Source: Arenicola marina | Taxonomy: Eukaryota > Annelida > Polychaeta > Arenicolidae | Direction: 5' to 3' | Length of the DNA: 64,000 bases | Assembly: GCA_964019135.1 (NCBI GenBank) | Contig: OZ025260.1 | Coordinates: 27,894,254-27,958,253 of the forward strand | The notes under the pieces: model-generated | Seen by the model: only the letters and a program-made list of their open reading frames with translations | Databases searched by the model: none | What the model was told of the DNA's origin: nothing | Position numbers and translations under genes: made by a program | In this document: positions 22,842 to 34,900 of the stretch, piece after piece | Numbering within the stretch: position 1 is the first letter of the stretch | Layout of the letters: every line of letters starts with the position of its first letter

Positions 22842-25800
22842 TTGGCGCAAGTGCCCCCAGGCAAGCTCGCTTTCTAGGGGCACAACGGTGTCCATTCAGA
22901 GTTCTTTAGACGCCAGTCGGGAATCGACTGTAGCTTTTATCATAATGTGTGCGCGTACAATCATAGTGTTTACGTATTCTATATACCTCATTCTATCTTC
23001 TGACGTCAAGAAAGTGTGTCAACACTAGGTTGTTCCGGTTATCAGGTTATAGACCCTTCTTAATATTATCTCATGAATAATCCAGAACGAGGCTACCATG
23101 GCAGCGGTCCTACTCCATGCGGCGCTATAACATGGCGACTGGCACTAAGCTCTCGGGTGTTTCGTATAATCCGTCGGTTAAACAGAGCGATCGTGACTTT
23201 TTATCGTTCTTGGCTATATATTTACATCTGTTGAAGAATATGTCACAAAGTGTAGTAAATCGTCAGGACATAACCACACCAGCAAAGGCTAGTTCAACGT
23301 TTAAAGTTCAAAGTTTATATCCATAACATGAGAGGCAAGTTTGAAACTGTCATGAAAGCAAGTCCTGGCGTATTCCAAAACGTCCCAAGATACCCTTCAG
23401 TACACGAGCCTGGCATTTGTAAAAGTACACTGAGGCTGATGACAACAGCATGATCCAGAAGCTTGTTGCCTTGTAATGGAACATCTAAAATCTGGGGGTC
23501 ACTCCACGGATCGTCTAGCTATGGCTAATAAATAAATCGGGTTGAGACGATAAAGTGCAATTGATCAATTAATATTGGAATTAAAAAAAATACTATTGCA
23601 ATAATAATGATGCTTCCTGTTACATTATAATTGCATTAATTATTATCGTTCAAGCAGTGGATGCCGGTTGTAGGCATACATTGCAGGAGTCTTTGCAACC
23701 TGAAGATGCTGGGCTGACGGTTCGAGTCACATGGTAATTAGAAAAGCCTTTTACAAACGATTATCATACCATTGTAAAAGTCCAAAACGCCCAATGACGA
23801 TTTATTTTCTCATCAAGTTTGACTGACGTTCTTGTATTTTTTTCCGGGGAATTGCTTTTCATTTGCACCTGTGTCAGAATTCTTCTATCACTTGAGGCTT
23901 CTCTTGGACACAGCTTCAGTGGTATATGTGTCGGATGTGTATGTATGTGGGTCTTACAATGTGATGAGAAACACACCTAATCATGTTGATATGTTTTGTT
24001 TACAGCACGATGTCTTTTTCTAGCTCCCATATGTTATATAGTGGGTAAGAATATATGCGGACGATATAAACCACAGTAATGTTCACTCTATTATGCACCC
24101 AAACTTGACGTGAGTCTGGAGGGAACGGCACCAGGTCTTTCTCCAATTAAAATCGTCTTTGGTAAATTGCTCCCAGCACATCAGTGCTAGTTGTAATCTG
24201 TCAAAAAGAGGAATAGTAAATACATGCAGAATTACATGTATTAACATATCCCCACCACAGTACTCCATGGGGTAACCCCCCAAGAAATAGATGGCCCCAG
24301 AGAGGTGACTGTATGGAGGTGGAGACTGCCCCATTAATTTGAGATAAGGCCAACTGACACATAGGACACGCCATTAAATTATGTGTTTCTCATTTAGTTT
24401 GAACCACTTTAAATAATCAAATAATGATTGAACTTCTTCATTTAGCTCTTTTCAAGCTACTGAGTTGTTGTTGTTGAGTCAATCCATGCGTCATACCTCA
24501 CTGTTTAGTGTCAAGGGTAAAACAATAAATCTGTCACACAAAGCCAAGAAACAAAATTGTGACTATCATTGGCCTTGGGCAAGGCGGGATCTCGAAGGGC
24601 CATCTGGTTTCAATGTCATTTTCACTAGACCATGCAATATCCAGATAGGATACCGGTAGGCCTTGCCAAGCGACGACGTGTTTACTGTCAGTGACTGTGC
24701 AATGTAGGGTCAGCGTTGTAGTCCCAAGTAAACTAAATTTTAGGCGATACATTCGACTATTCTCTTCAAATAACAGTGGCAATAAGTGAACGAATACCTA
24801 AAAATTAGGCCCACCATCACATTGGATTATTACCATCCATTCTTGGCGTATTTTTATGTCCTTGAGCAATTGGTGGAAGCTGTTTTCAGCTGCCATTACC
24901 ACAGTAGGGCCCACGTCAGTGCGCCATGTTGCCACCGACGCTTCGCGTTGCTGCGCGGGCAGCCTCGTTCTGGTGCCGCATGCATACATTTTGAGAAGGG
25001 CCTATATAAGCCCCTTTCACGTTCCGCCGCCATATTGGATTTCGCCACCTAGCGAATGAACGGGAAACTACCAGAGGGGAACAAACTGACTTCCCGCGTC
25101 GCCTCTCAGCCTTGTGTTCACGGTGAAACACCGAACCACTGGGCCGAAAACTGCTACTTTTAGCACTTCTACTACAAAATGTAATTAAGAAATCTAAAAT
25201 TGATGGCAAGACTGTCAGCTTGGATAATAAAATCCATTAAAATTGTGACTTAAGTATTTTTGGTCACATTTTGGCGGGTTTGCGTTCGCCGATGGTCCGG
25301 GCTGCGGCAGGTAACATGAAGCGAAAATTTGTAGTTGTTTCAGGACCAGTGCCAAACCTGGCAAGGACGGGACAGTGGAGGACCGTGGGGGGTGGGGGGT
25401 ACTTAATACCATGCTGGGTTTGGGAAGGTTCCACGGTAAAGCCCCAATTTTTCACTCTAAAATCAAAATCTGTCGGAATCTGTGTTCCATTGCCGGACCG
25501 GCTGTATCGTCGCCGCTCCATGCAGACACCGCTCGATTTATTCTTTTTTCTTGGCAAACCCGCTCTATAAATGGACGATAATTTTCGCTCAAAAGTGCAT
25601 CTTTTTCGTCAGAAATATCTGTTACATAGGGGTATAGTTTTCATCCATAGTCCATATGATATTTTTTTCATGAGAAATGTCCGCTCTCTCAGGCATCACA
25701 AGGCACCCAGGGGCCCCCCGCCCAACCAGATTTTTATAATAATCCCCTCCACTCATTCTGCTCCACCTCCTCCCGCCTTGCCGCCGGATTATCAACATAT

Positions 25801-27507
25801 TTTGCCTCCCATGTTCCTCACCGTCCACGCGGGCTGATCCAGGGTGTTGTAAAGCGGGCGACCCGAGCGGAGGGGGCGATGTTGAATGGGATGCAGAGAT
25901 CTTCGACAAAGTTTGGGGAGGGAGGGCAGGGGACAGGGTATTAGCCAGAAATTAATTTTTGCCAGCCAAAAATGTGTCTTTTTAAAAACAAAAGTCTTCA
26001 CTGTGCACCAAAGATATTAATACACCAAGGTGTACTAATTAAAAGAGGGCACAGGAACCCATCAGGTCGCATTTTGAGCTCGCAATCCTACAAACAAAAT
26101 TTTTTCTCGATGTCATATAAAATTGTGAGTGGTACGATTTTCTTCTAAACTTCCTGATCAAAGGGCCCTTGTTGGGAGGGTAAACAGCACCTAAGTGCCC
26201 GCCAAAATCAAAATCGGCCCGCCCAAATTGAAACTGCCTGCCCCTCCGGCGGGCAGGCGGGTCTCTGGCTAATACCCTGGGGGGTGGGGGGGGGGATATA
26301 TAGAGTATGGCCGGTCAGAGTATTTTAATGAACAAGCACGATCAATCATATATACGGCGGTCCCGGGGCGGGGGCGGCCCCAGGCCCCCGCTAGATCAGC
26401 GCTGCTCATGCAAGTGCTATATCTCCCCCTTCGAAAACGTTTACTATGTGTTAAACGGATACGAGTACTTGAGGTGGGGGTGCAATAAATAGAACAGCCT
26501 GCAGCGTCATTTGCATACATGAAGCATGTTGTCAAATGAATGATAGTTCAGTTTGTAGCTCAAAGTCTTAGTCATGTCTGATGCCTGAGGGTTTATTTAA
26601 TGCAGTACATTTTACCAAATAAATAGATCTAAATACACCCCACCCCCACTGTGCGTCCATTGCAACACGCGACGCTCCCATTCACGGCCACTGTTTCTCA
26701 TCAGACCGTCTGCGTAATCACAAGATGGAGTATTTGTGCAGTTAGATCTATGTCACATCAAGATTCTCCCTTCAATGTCTTGTTCATGATATTTCTAATA
26801 CTTTGTCTCAAAACGTTACATTTGACGCCTATACGCCCTTGATGACAAGCCGCATACGGTCTGGGTATGCCGAGCCGTGTGTTGAGAGTCGGTACGCAAA
26901 GCCAGTTTGTTCCCCTCTGGTAGTTACGCCATCAGTCGCTAGGTGGCCCGCAGGCCGGAAGTGGCGGAACTGTAAAGTACCTTATTTTCGCGAAGAAATG
27001 TTGGAGCATAGTCTTTTCCCGACCAACCGCCATGGGTATGCAGCGCCACCTGGCGAGTCCCGCCAGTCATTTGAATCATTTGTAGCCTGGGTCCCAAACG
27101 TTGCAACCGTGAATTACCTGTGACAGAGGGCGCTGCTATTGTCCTTAAGTTCAAAGTGAGCGGCTGACAATGCCCTCTAGCGGAGAATCATATGCTAACG
27201 GAGCGGGGAACCAAGCTGCATTCACAGGTATCGGCATCCGCCAAAAACAAATATGGCGGACGGTTGGTCGGGAAAAGGGTGTGCTCCAACATTTCTTCAC
27301 GAAAATATAACTGAAACAACCTAGTGTTGACACACTTTTTTGATGTCAGAAGATAAAACAAGGTATATAGAATACGTAGGCGCTATGATTGTACGCGCAC
27401 TCATTATGATAAAAGCTACAGTCGATTCCCGACTGGCGTCTAAAGAACTTTGCATGGACACCGTTGTGCCCCTAGAAGGCGGGCTTGCCTGGGGGCACTT
27501 GCGCCAA
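22842..27507. mobile_element. 4.67-kb MULE-like transposon with long inverted ends and 9-bp TSD
   Basis: The left end TTGGCGCAAGTGCCCCCAGG is mirrored at the right end (CCTGGGGGCACTTGCGCCAA). Inverted similarity extends about 205 bp inward (22842-23045 and 27303-27507). Both sides are flanked by GATAAGCCC (22833-22841 and 27508-27516), a perfect 9-bp target duplication. Long TIRs with a 9-bp duplication are the pattern of Mutator-like elements. No transposase is visible, so the copy is non-autonomous. A further inverted pair lies inside (25040-25095 and 26895-26945), around CCAGAGGGGAACAAACTG. The many small ORFs inside are unsupported. Confidence 0.85.
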
Positions 27508-27516
27508 GATAAGCCC

Positions 27517-28690
27517 TAGTTGTATAGTCTAGGTCATTTAGTGCTAAATCACCCTGGCCACTGTTGTATAACTATAAGCTTATTATAAATACAGTATAGG
27601 CCTATACTGTCGTATAGAGCTAGGCCTAGACTGCTAAATCACCCCTCCATCAAATCACCCCTCCATCTTTGATTTACAAGAAGAGTAATGGTAGGTCTAG
27701 TTTATGGGAGTGATGAGACAAAGAGCGAATAAGCGTACCAGGTTAAGGGGCAATGCGAGAGGAGATAAGCCTATCATAAGGGTCAGGGGCAGTATTCATA
27801 ATCCTCTCGTAGGTTACGCACGAAAAGAGCGTTTTCATCCCCAGGAGAGGAGCAATTAAGGGCGTGGGTGGGAGTACCTCCTCCAGGTGAGGAGGGGAGG
27901 CGAGTGCAAATAATGGAGAAGGGAAAGTAGATGGGAATGTCTGGCATGGATGAGAATGAGAATGAGCGACCAAGAGTACCTGGTTAGCAGCAAACAGAAG
28001 AAGTTAGAATGAGTGCCAACAGAGAAGGGGCTGGAGTAGATGCAGTGCCATAGTAAGAAGAGGGGGTGTGTGTCTCAGAAGAGAAAGACGGGCGGTGGGG
28101 AACGCCATGACATACGACGGTGGAACTCCTGCGGGCCGTGACTTGTTAGCACGAAAAGAGAGAAAGAAAAACGGCTGTGCATGGGTACCAGGTCAAAAGG
28201 AAGACGGAACGATACCAGGCATCCACAGGATGAAGGATGATGACGGAAATGCAGCATTCCCGTACACCACCCAACGCCCACGGCACCCAACACCTCCCTC
28301 CCCTCCCGCCCCACGCATACACACGGATTTGGGCGCAATACTCTTAACGTCCCGCAACGTTAGGGTCCCCAGAATAGACCGTTCTAGGGAAAATTCTGGT
28401 AGGCGTGTGTTTCGGGTAACTCTAGCTCGCTCTGCGCTGCATATCACACAAAAGGCAACAAAATACGAACCTATAGTTACATAATTCAACAGTTTATCAT
28501 AGATTAACAAACAAACACTTTAGTTTTTGTATGTTCATTTTAGCATGTAATGTAAATGTTCTGGTATGTTACGCTTGTCACGATGCAATCATTTTGCTGT
28601 TAGCAATAAAGCGAGTAAACCTAAGCACCGCGTTATTGAACTACGGACGCCGTAAAAACTACAGAAGCAGGCCTACGGACGCCCGTAGCC
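27517..28690. other. Upstream region of the mosaic gene, no exon recognised
   Basis: A 138-codon frame at 28068-28484 is not conserved in any way I can see. TAGGCCTA motifs cluster near 27600. The promoter and any untranslated first exon of the downstream gene should lie here, but no core motif stands out. Confidence 0.35.
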
Positions 28691-28772
28691 CCAGTTCTGT
28701 GGCTGTAGGACGGGCAAAAATCTGAACGGGCCCTGTCAGACTTTTGCCTGTCCTACAGCCACAGAACTGGGC
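28691..28772. repeat. Inverted repeat just upstream of the mosaic gene start
   Basis: CCCAGTTCTGTGGCTGTAGG (about 28690) pairs with CCTACAGCCACAGAACTGGG (about 28753), with the pairing continuing inward through the GGGCAAAAATCT / AGACTTTTGCCT segments. Outside it, GGCCTACGGACG occurs on both sides. It ends about 85 bases before the ATG. Confidence 0.85.
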
Positions 28773-28855
28773 CTACGGACGTCCGTACGTTGCACGCATC
28801 ATCTATCGCTTCAGGCTCAACCCGCCGCGCCGTTCGTCTCGCTGCTGCCTCCATC

Positions 28856-28931
28856 ATGTGGACGGGGATGCCAACCCTGCTTCCTCTAATCGGCCTTCTG
28901 TACATCGGTCTACCACCACCAGTCAGTTGCA
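28856..28931 (+). CDS. Mosaic gene exon 1: signal peptide
   Basis: From the ATG at 28856 it reads MWTGMPTLLPLIGLLYIGLP, then PPVSC: a hydrophobic core followed by a small residue and Cys, as in a cleavable signal peptide. It ends in phase 1 at a GTAAGT donor, which matches the phase of exon 2. Confidence 0.75.
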
Positions 28932-31900
28932 GTAAGTACAGCCTCGATTAATGCAAGACGAAGCGCGTTTCATGTTGTTGTATATATAAAGCTGGAGCCA
29001 AGAAACCCAACACATATCAAAAAGGTAACAAGAAATTGACCGAAGATGTATATGTGAACGCGAAACCCACCCCCATCATGAAGTAGGCCTCCCGAGCGGG
29101 GATTCAACCCGTGACCCGCATACTGGCGCCGAGGATGCTATGCTTGGATGAAGCACGTGGCCTTCTTATCTCACTAAAGTGAGGGGAGGGGGGGGGGGCG
29201 GCAAGGGGGGTCGTGTTCCCAGATCACGATGATTAAATTTCTTTATTGCCATGTCACGATGAATTAAAAGCAGAATTCTCCGGATGCAATGTAATGGCGG
29301 ATACACGATACTAAATTGACGACTTCCCGCTTCACGGTTATTTAATATTAAAATTCCCACTTCACGATTAATAAAAATCATTGATCAAGGCGGTCGGCTA
29401 ATACCCCATTCCCAATTATTTTCCTCATTACCAGTTCACGGTGAAATGAAAAGCCCAGTCACGAGGAACGCAAATACCCCTTGCCCCCCGCCACCCCCCC
29501 CCCCTCCCCTAAAGTAATTGCCCGGAGGTTACGTTCGCTCGTTCGTATACTTTCACATTCATAAATACATAAGAAATATATCAGAATCAATATTTCGACC
29601 TCCTTTTAACCTCACATATATACCTTTTTATCGATTAATTCTATTTTAGACTTATGCAGCAAGGAAGCAGCTGTTCATTGTTTGGACAACTACATGGATC
29701 TTCAAATAGAGGCTCAACAAATCCAAAGTGATGCAGTGAACTTCGAACCCATGTTCCGGTTTTGCAAGTAAAAATATTAGATAATGGCGGAATTATATTA
29801 TAATCATTGGATGATCTAATAATGATAACTATAAATTATATTGTTCAAGTGAAGTCGTGATTTCCTTTGCGGTTGGGTCCATAGCGGCATATTACGGCAC
29901 TTTGACTTGCATGGCTCTATTACAAATATAAAAAGAGTTCTTCGATGAGGCGGAGGTATTAATCAAAAATAATAGTTTGGGATACCTGCGTATGATCCCA
30001 CCATTTGAAAGTCTTACTTTAGTAAATAATGAAAGCATGATTAAAACAATTTATTCTGATTATATCATGTTGTCTGCCACTCATGCACGTTATATGCGTT
30101 TCGATTTCCCCGGACAATTTCGTCAGCTGCCATATGTGAAGATGATCCTTCATATTCTCCAGTCGCTATCATAGGAGCGTGATACAGTTGAAGAATCAGT
30201 ATATTTGCCTCTTTCACAGTAATTACCCCGTCATAAGCAGCTGCCTGATGAACGCCCGGGTCAACCAGCCGAGTACCTGTTCGGACTCCGACTGGGAAGC
30301 CATCCTGACACAAGTCACGCATCCCTTCCACCCAAACTGTCAGCACATATGTAAGTCTTTCAAGTTTTCTTAAGTTTTTACTGCTACTTAAATAGTAGAC
30401 ATTCCGAAGTTAGCGTCTCACTCGACTGCCCGAATATCAGCTTTGGTATCGGCTGGAAGTCCCATGGCCTAGTTCGAACTTAGGTTGGTTACTGTTTGTG
30501 ATGTCGCTCCCCTCGCCACAAGGTTACTACTGCACATGTGTTGGGGCCCAAAACGATCATAGTGACGAAAACGTCAGACCATACGGTCTGAGCCGTCTAG
30601 AAGCAAATGCACAGTTTCACACTGCCTCAATCGCCGTGTTTATTGACGGGGGCTATGAATATATAAGACGGTAACTCTTCAGTTTCAGATACATTTAAGT
30701 ACTGTCATAAACGATGGAGTGTGGGGTATCGTCTCCCCCCCCCCCCCCCCCTGGTCCATCCCTTGGAACATTCTACCCCAAGAAACCTTACATTTCCTTA
30801 TTCCCCCCTTAATTCGTGAATTTCGGCCTCCAAGAGGTCTCTAATTGTCAATGAATCACTTCTTTAGCCCCAAGTGGCCCCACCCCGTCTCCTTCAGAAA
30901 CACCACGCAGGGTCGTGCGAGCGATAACCGGGATGGTTGAAGTCAAACTTAAAACTGTATATTTCATTCTACCAAGGTATGACGTTTTGGTCACTATGAC
31001 GTTTTGGGTTCTAACACATGTGGCCTTCACAAACTAACCAAGCAATCAGCCCCTTACACTCTGTATTTTCATCCCGTGACACCGGCGGGCTTCACTTTAA
31101 TACTGGTAATGGAGATCAAATTCTGAGCAACATCTATTCAGTTACAGAAATGCTAGTTCGCGTGTCATTCGGCAGGTCTCATTTTGTTTTTGTGGATTTT
31201 CGTATGATATTGTAAAGAGCGGCGGCAAATGCACAATGTAACTAAATTCTTGCAATCATGCATAATTGTAGTTTCAGTAAATTATCAGCGACTCTAACAA
31301 AGACTAAATGTTTCAACGCATGTGAATTTCCAGATTTGTGCAATGCGGAAATGGCTGATGCATGCATAACTCCATATAAGGCCCAAGCACAAAGCGCCTT
31401 GGAAACTGCCAGGTCAAACTTAGATCTACAGGCAACATTGGAAGCTTTCAAAGTATTGTGTCTGTGAGTGTTGTTGTTTGGGAGAATATATTTTGTTTAC
31501 ATTTTGTATGTAAACGCTTTATTTAGATTATCCAGAACATGTTTTTAAATCAGACCCGCCAGGAAACTTTATTGTCCCACGTCGCCCACTTCGACCCCAC
31601 TTTTTTGCGAAACCACAAAAATGTTGTGATGTCAAGGTAGTAGTGCCCCTTCCCCCCTCGGGTTGCAGGTTTTCAGAGAGCACACCCCACCCCCCGGTCA
31701 TAAGTTGTTAACGAGCCATCCCCTCCCCGCTCCGATCGAAGTCTAGTCGAAAATAGACTAGTTCGATTAGTTGCCTGGGAATTATAGGAACACAATCCAC
31801 TTTCATCTAAAGCTCTTCAGACTTAAATACTAGTATACCATAGGTCGTTGCAAGATCGGATCCAGCATTTTGAAATGGGGAAGGGGCCCCACTTTAGGTA

Positions 31901-34900
31901 GGGTGAGCTGCCCGAAAAACGTACGTCAGGCCGGGTGTGATCCATCAAAATAATCTTAAATGAAACACAGTTTGGAGTATAAGCGGGCTCCACGCCCGAA
32001 GCACCTCACTGGCTCCCAATCCGACATAACTTTATTTGTAAACCATTTCAGGTGAATCATTCAATAGCGCCCGATGAAAAAAAAAACAATCTTTATATCT
32101 CAATCTGAATTATTTTACATTCGTCAGCATAATGCGCCCGCTGCTCAACATAATGCGACCGTACCCCACAAAACGCAATGATCGGTCGCTAGAGTGCGCC
32201 TGCCCAGTGAACTGTTCCAACACCCCAGGTTTAATTTGCGGGGCCGTCCAAGTTGACAACGGTAACCAACATGACCAATTAAGGCATCAACCAGACCGCA
32301 TCGAGCTTTCTCGATCATCCGGAATCAAACACGCCACAATAGCATGACAAAATAACACGGGGATCAAAGTCCAAAACGCTTCACGCCTTTTACCTCGATC
32401 GAACTCGAAGACATAGTTGGCAACTAGATAGCATTCTAATTAATTTAATCAAGTGAGTTCGCCCGGTACGGGACCAGTAGCACATTAGGCCTACCTGACT
32501 AATAGTACGTAGGCGCACTTCTTTGGCAGCCCGGTATATTCCTGAGGTAACCCGAATACGCACATTACGCATCGGTGAACCCTCCGACACTTCTTTGGCA
32601 CGGATTGGGTGCGTGCGCATTCATTCGGCATGCCGATTATATCCCGCTGAAAACCACATGGTGTGCGCATAGGCATGTCCCTATCGGCACACATGGAAGT
32701 GCCGTCACGTGTTGCGGGTTCCGGGCGGGATACCGATATGCGCCCGCTGGTTCATTTGATACCAAACTCGAAAACATCTTCGATTAGATTCATTTTCGAT
32801 TTTCGATGTTTCAAGTATTATTCTGATGGTTAATGAGCGGAATTAAAGCATAAGAGGAACGCCCTCTGCCGGGAAATCGACAATCGGTATGCCGAATGAA
32901 TGCGCGCGCCTGCGACCCGGGCGAACAAAATATGGGTAGGTACACCGATGGGTAATGTGCGCATTCGTATTCAGGTTGGGGGGGGGGGGGGGGCACAGAT
33001 AGACTTTAGACTTTAGGGTCTGAATCGGGGTGAGGGAACCCGATCCCGCTGTGCCCCCTGTGCCCCCTCCTGGATATGGCCATGATTTATCCTGGCTACC
33101 TAAGAAATGCACCCACTGACGATAGTCACCAATGCAAGATGAGATTGCACCTCCTTCAACAAGTGAGCACTATCTGTTTTTCAGGGGCCGGCGCGATAGC
33201 TCAGTGGGCTAGAGCGCTCGCATTGAGTGCTCTGGTCACCTGAGAGTCTAACGGCGCGTGGGTCGATGGTTCGAGCCCCGCTGTGGCCATGTCTGTGTGG
33301 TCGCAGGATAAAGATCCCATGTCTTTCTTCGTATAGAGTAGGGGATTACCCCCGGAGACATGGCTCCACTCTCCCTTCCTTCTCCCATTGACGCGATATG
33401 ACCAAAAGTGGTTAAAGCGTCCTGAATAACCAACCAACCAACCAACCAACCAACCATCTGTTTTCAGATCCGTCCACTACTGTCTCTGGCGGTATGCCCC
33501 CCCCCCCCGCCCCCTCCACACACACACACCCTAAGTTATATTCACCCTAGTACTGATCTCCATCGTCGCTTGCAATGGAGGAGCGAGGTCCCCTCTAGCG
33601 GTCCCCACCCGTGGACCGGTCCTATCACGAGCGCTCACCTGCGTAGGTCACAACCAGTACTGTGTCAGAATATATTATACATAGGGCCGCCGTGTGCTGA
33701 CTGACACAGTACTGATTGTGACCAACGGAGGTGAGCGCTCGTGGGTCATACAGCCAAAAATATGGGAAGACAGCGGGGCAGACGTTTTCCGTTTTTTAAT
33801 TCGCACCGCGTGTCCCCCCGCCTCCACCTCTCGTGTATTATTAAGTATGTGTGGTAAGGGTGGGGAAGGGAGGGTGGTGCGTGCCAACCCGTACCCCTTA
33901 TGCACACAACTGAATCCACCTGGTTTCCGCCTCGAACTGAGCAAACGCATTCCAATAACTCATACGTCACTCACACGGTGGAGCCACTACTCGCCAGAGG
34001 TGCTGCCACATAGTGGGGTCTTTTGGAGACAGGTGATAACGGATGATCGGCGTGCGTGACATTCAATCGTATCGTTATTTACCCCTATAGTTGGACTTTC
34101 ATGCGGTTAATCTTCATGACAAGTCACATATATTAATATCAAAAACTGTCAAATAATACGATACCAATGTTTGAGACGCCAACAGGTCCCTGCTTCTTAA
34201 ATCTACTGGCATAATGTAAGACTTCTTATTGTAGACTTGACACCATTGAAAATGTTTTCTCACGTACTATATAAAATACGGAGCCGCTGATCAGCGTTAC
34301 TCTGGTTTCTCTTCATTCCACGCATAAATCTTTCGCCTTTTACTAAAGATTTCCGTGGAGAGGAACATTACAATGAGTCTATAGACTAATTTTTCAAGTC
34401 CCACGCTGTGGGACAATCATGCAATAAAAGTCAAAAAGTGGAATAGATTCCCCGCGTGCATCAGTTTTTCAAAGCTGTGTGCATCCAGATGGGCTAATAT
34501 TACGTGTGTATGCACGATATTTCTTACATATTATGCAGTTTCTGTCAGTAAGTCGCCGTCGTTTTATCTGGTAAATAATCCGCTTTTTCCCTTAATTAGA
34601 TGTACCCTTTGGACTTCTTGTTTTCTAATTTTCTTTTCTTGTCATTAATTACCCTCTCGAAAATAATAAGGTTTACAGTAAAGGATATTTATGTTGGTTC
34701 ATTGCATCACTTGGCGTTCTTTCGCCACAGCAACTTTACATCTGTGGATACCTGCCTCAGCAACGTTCTCACAAACTCCCCTCAATGTACGGACTGGGAC
34801 ATGGTCGTCCGTGCAGTAGCCGGTGCCTTCTACCCTGCCTGTGATGCTATAGGTACGTGACTCGTATGGCTGGTAGGCTTTGACCTAGGCATGTTCGATT

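Larger units (their letters stand above)
31500..34700. other. Long intron of module 2: SINE and inverted repeats, no exon seen
   Basis: It contains the SINE at 33185-33455 and the inverted repeat at 33625-33744. At 32500-32990, pieces such as the one around GCATTCATTCGGCATGCCGA, and the inverted pair CGAATACGCACATTAC / TAATGTGCGCATTCG, look like a decayed element. Phases of exons 4 and 5 fit without any exon here. Confidence 0.5.

Noticed and set aside
25264..25570. Two overlapping ~97-99-residue frames on opposite strands
   Set aside because: Both lie inside the MULE-like element, show no motifs and have no partner exons.
31272..31333. Cys-containing frame before module 2 as extra coding sequence
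   Set aside because: The acceptor at 31333 gives the right phase and starts the module at LCNAE as in module 1. The upstream part would break the phase pattern.
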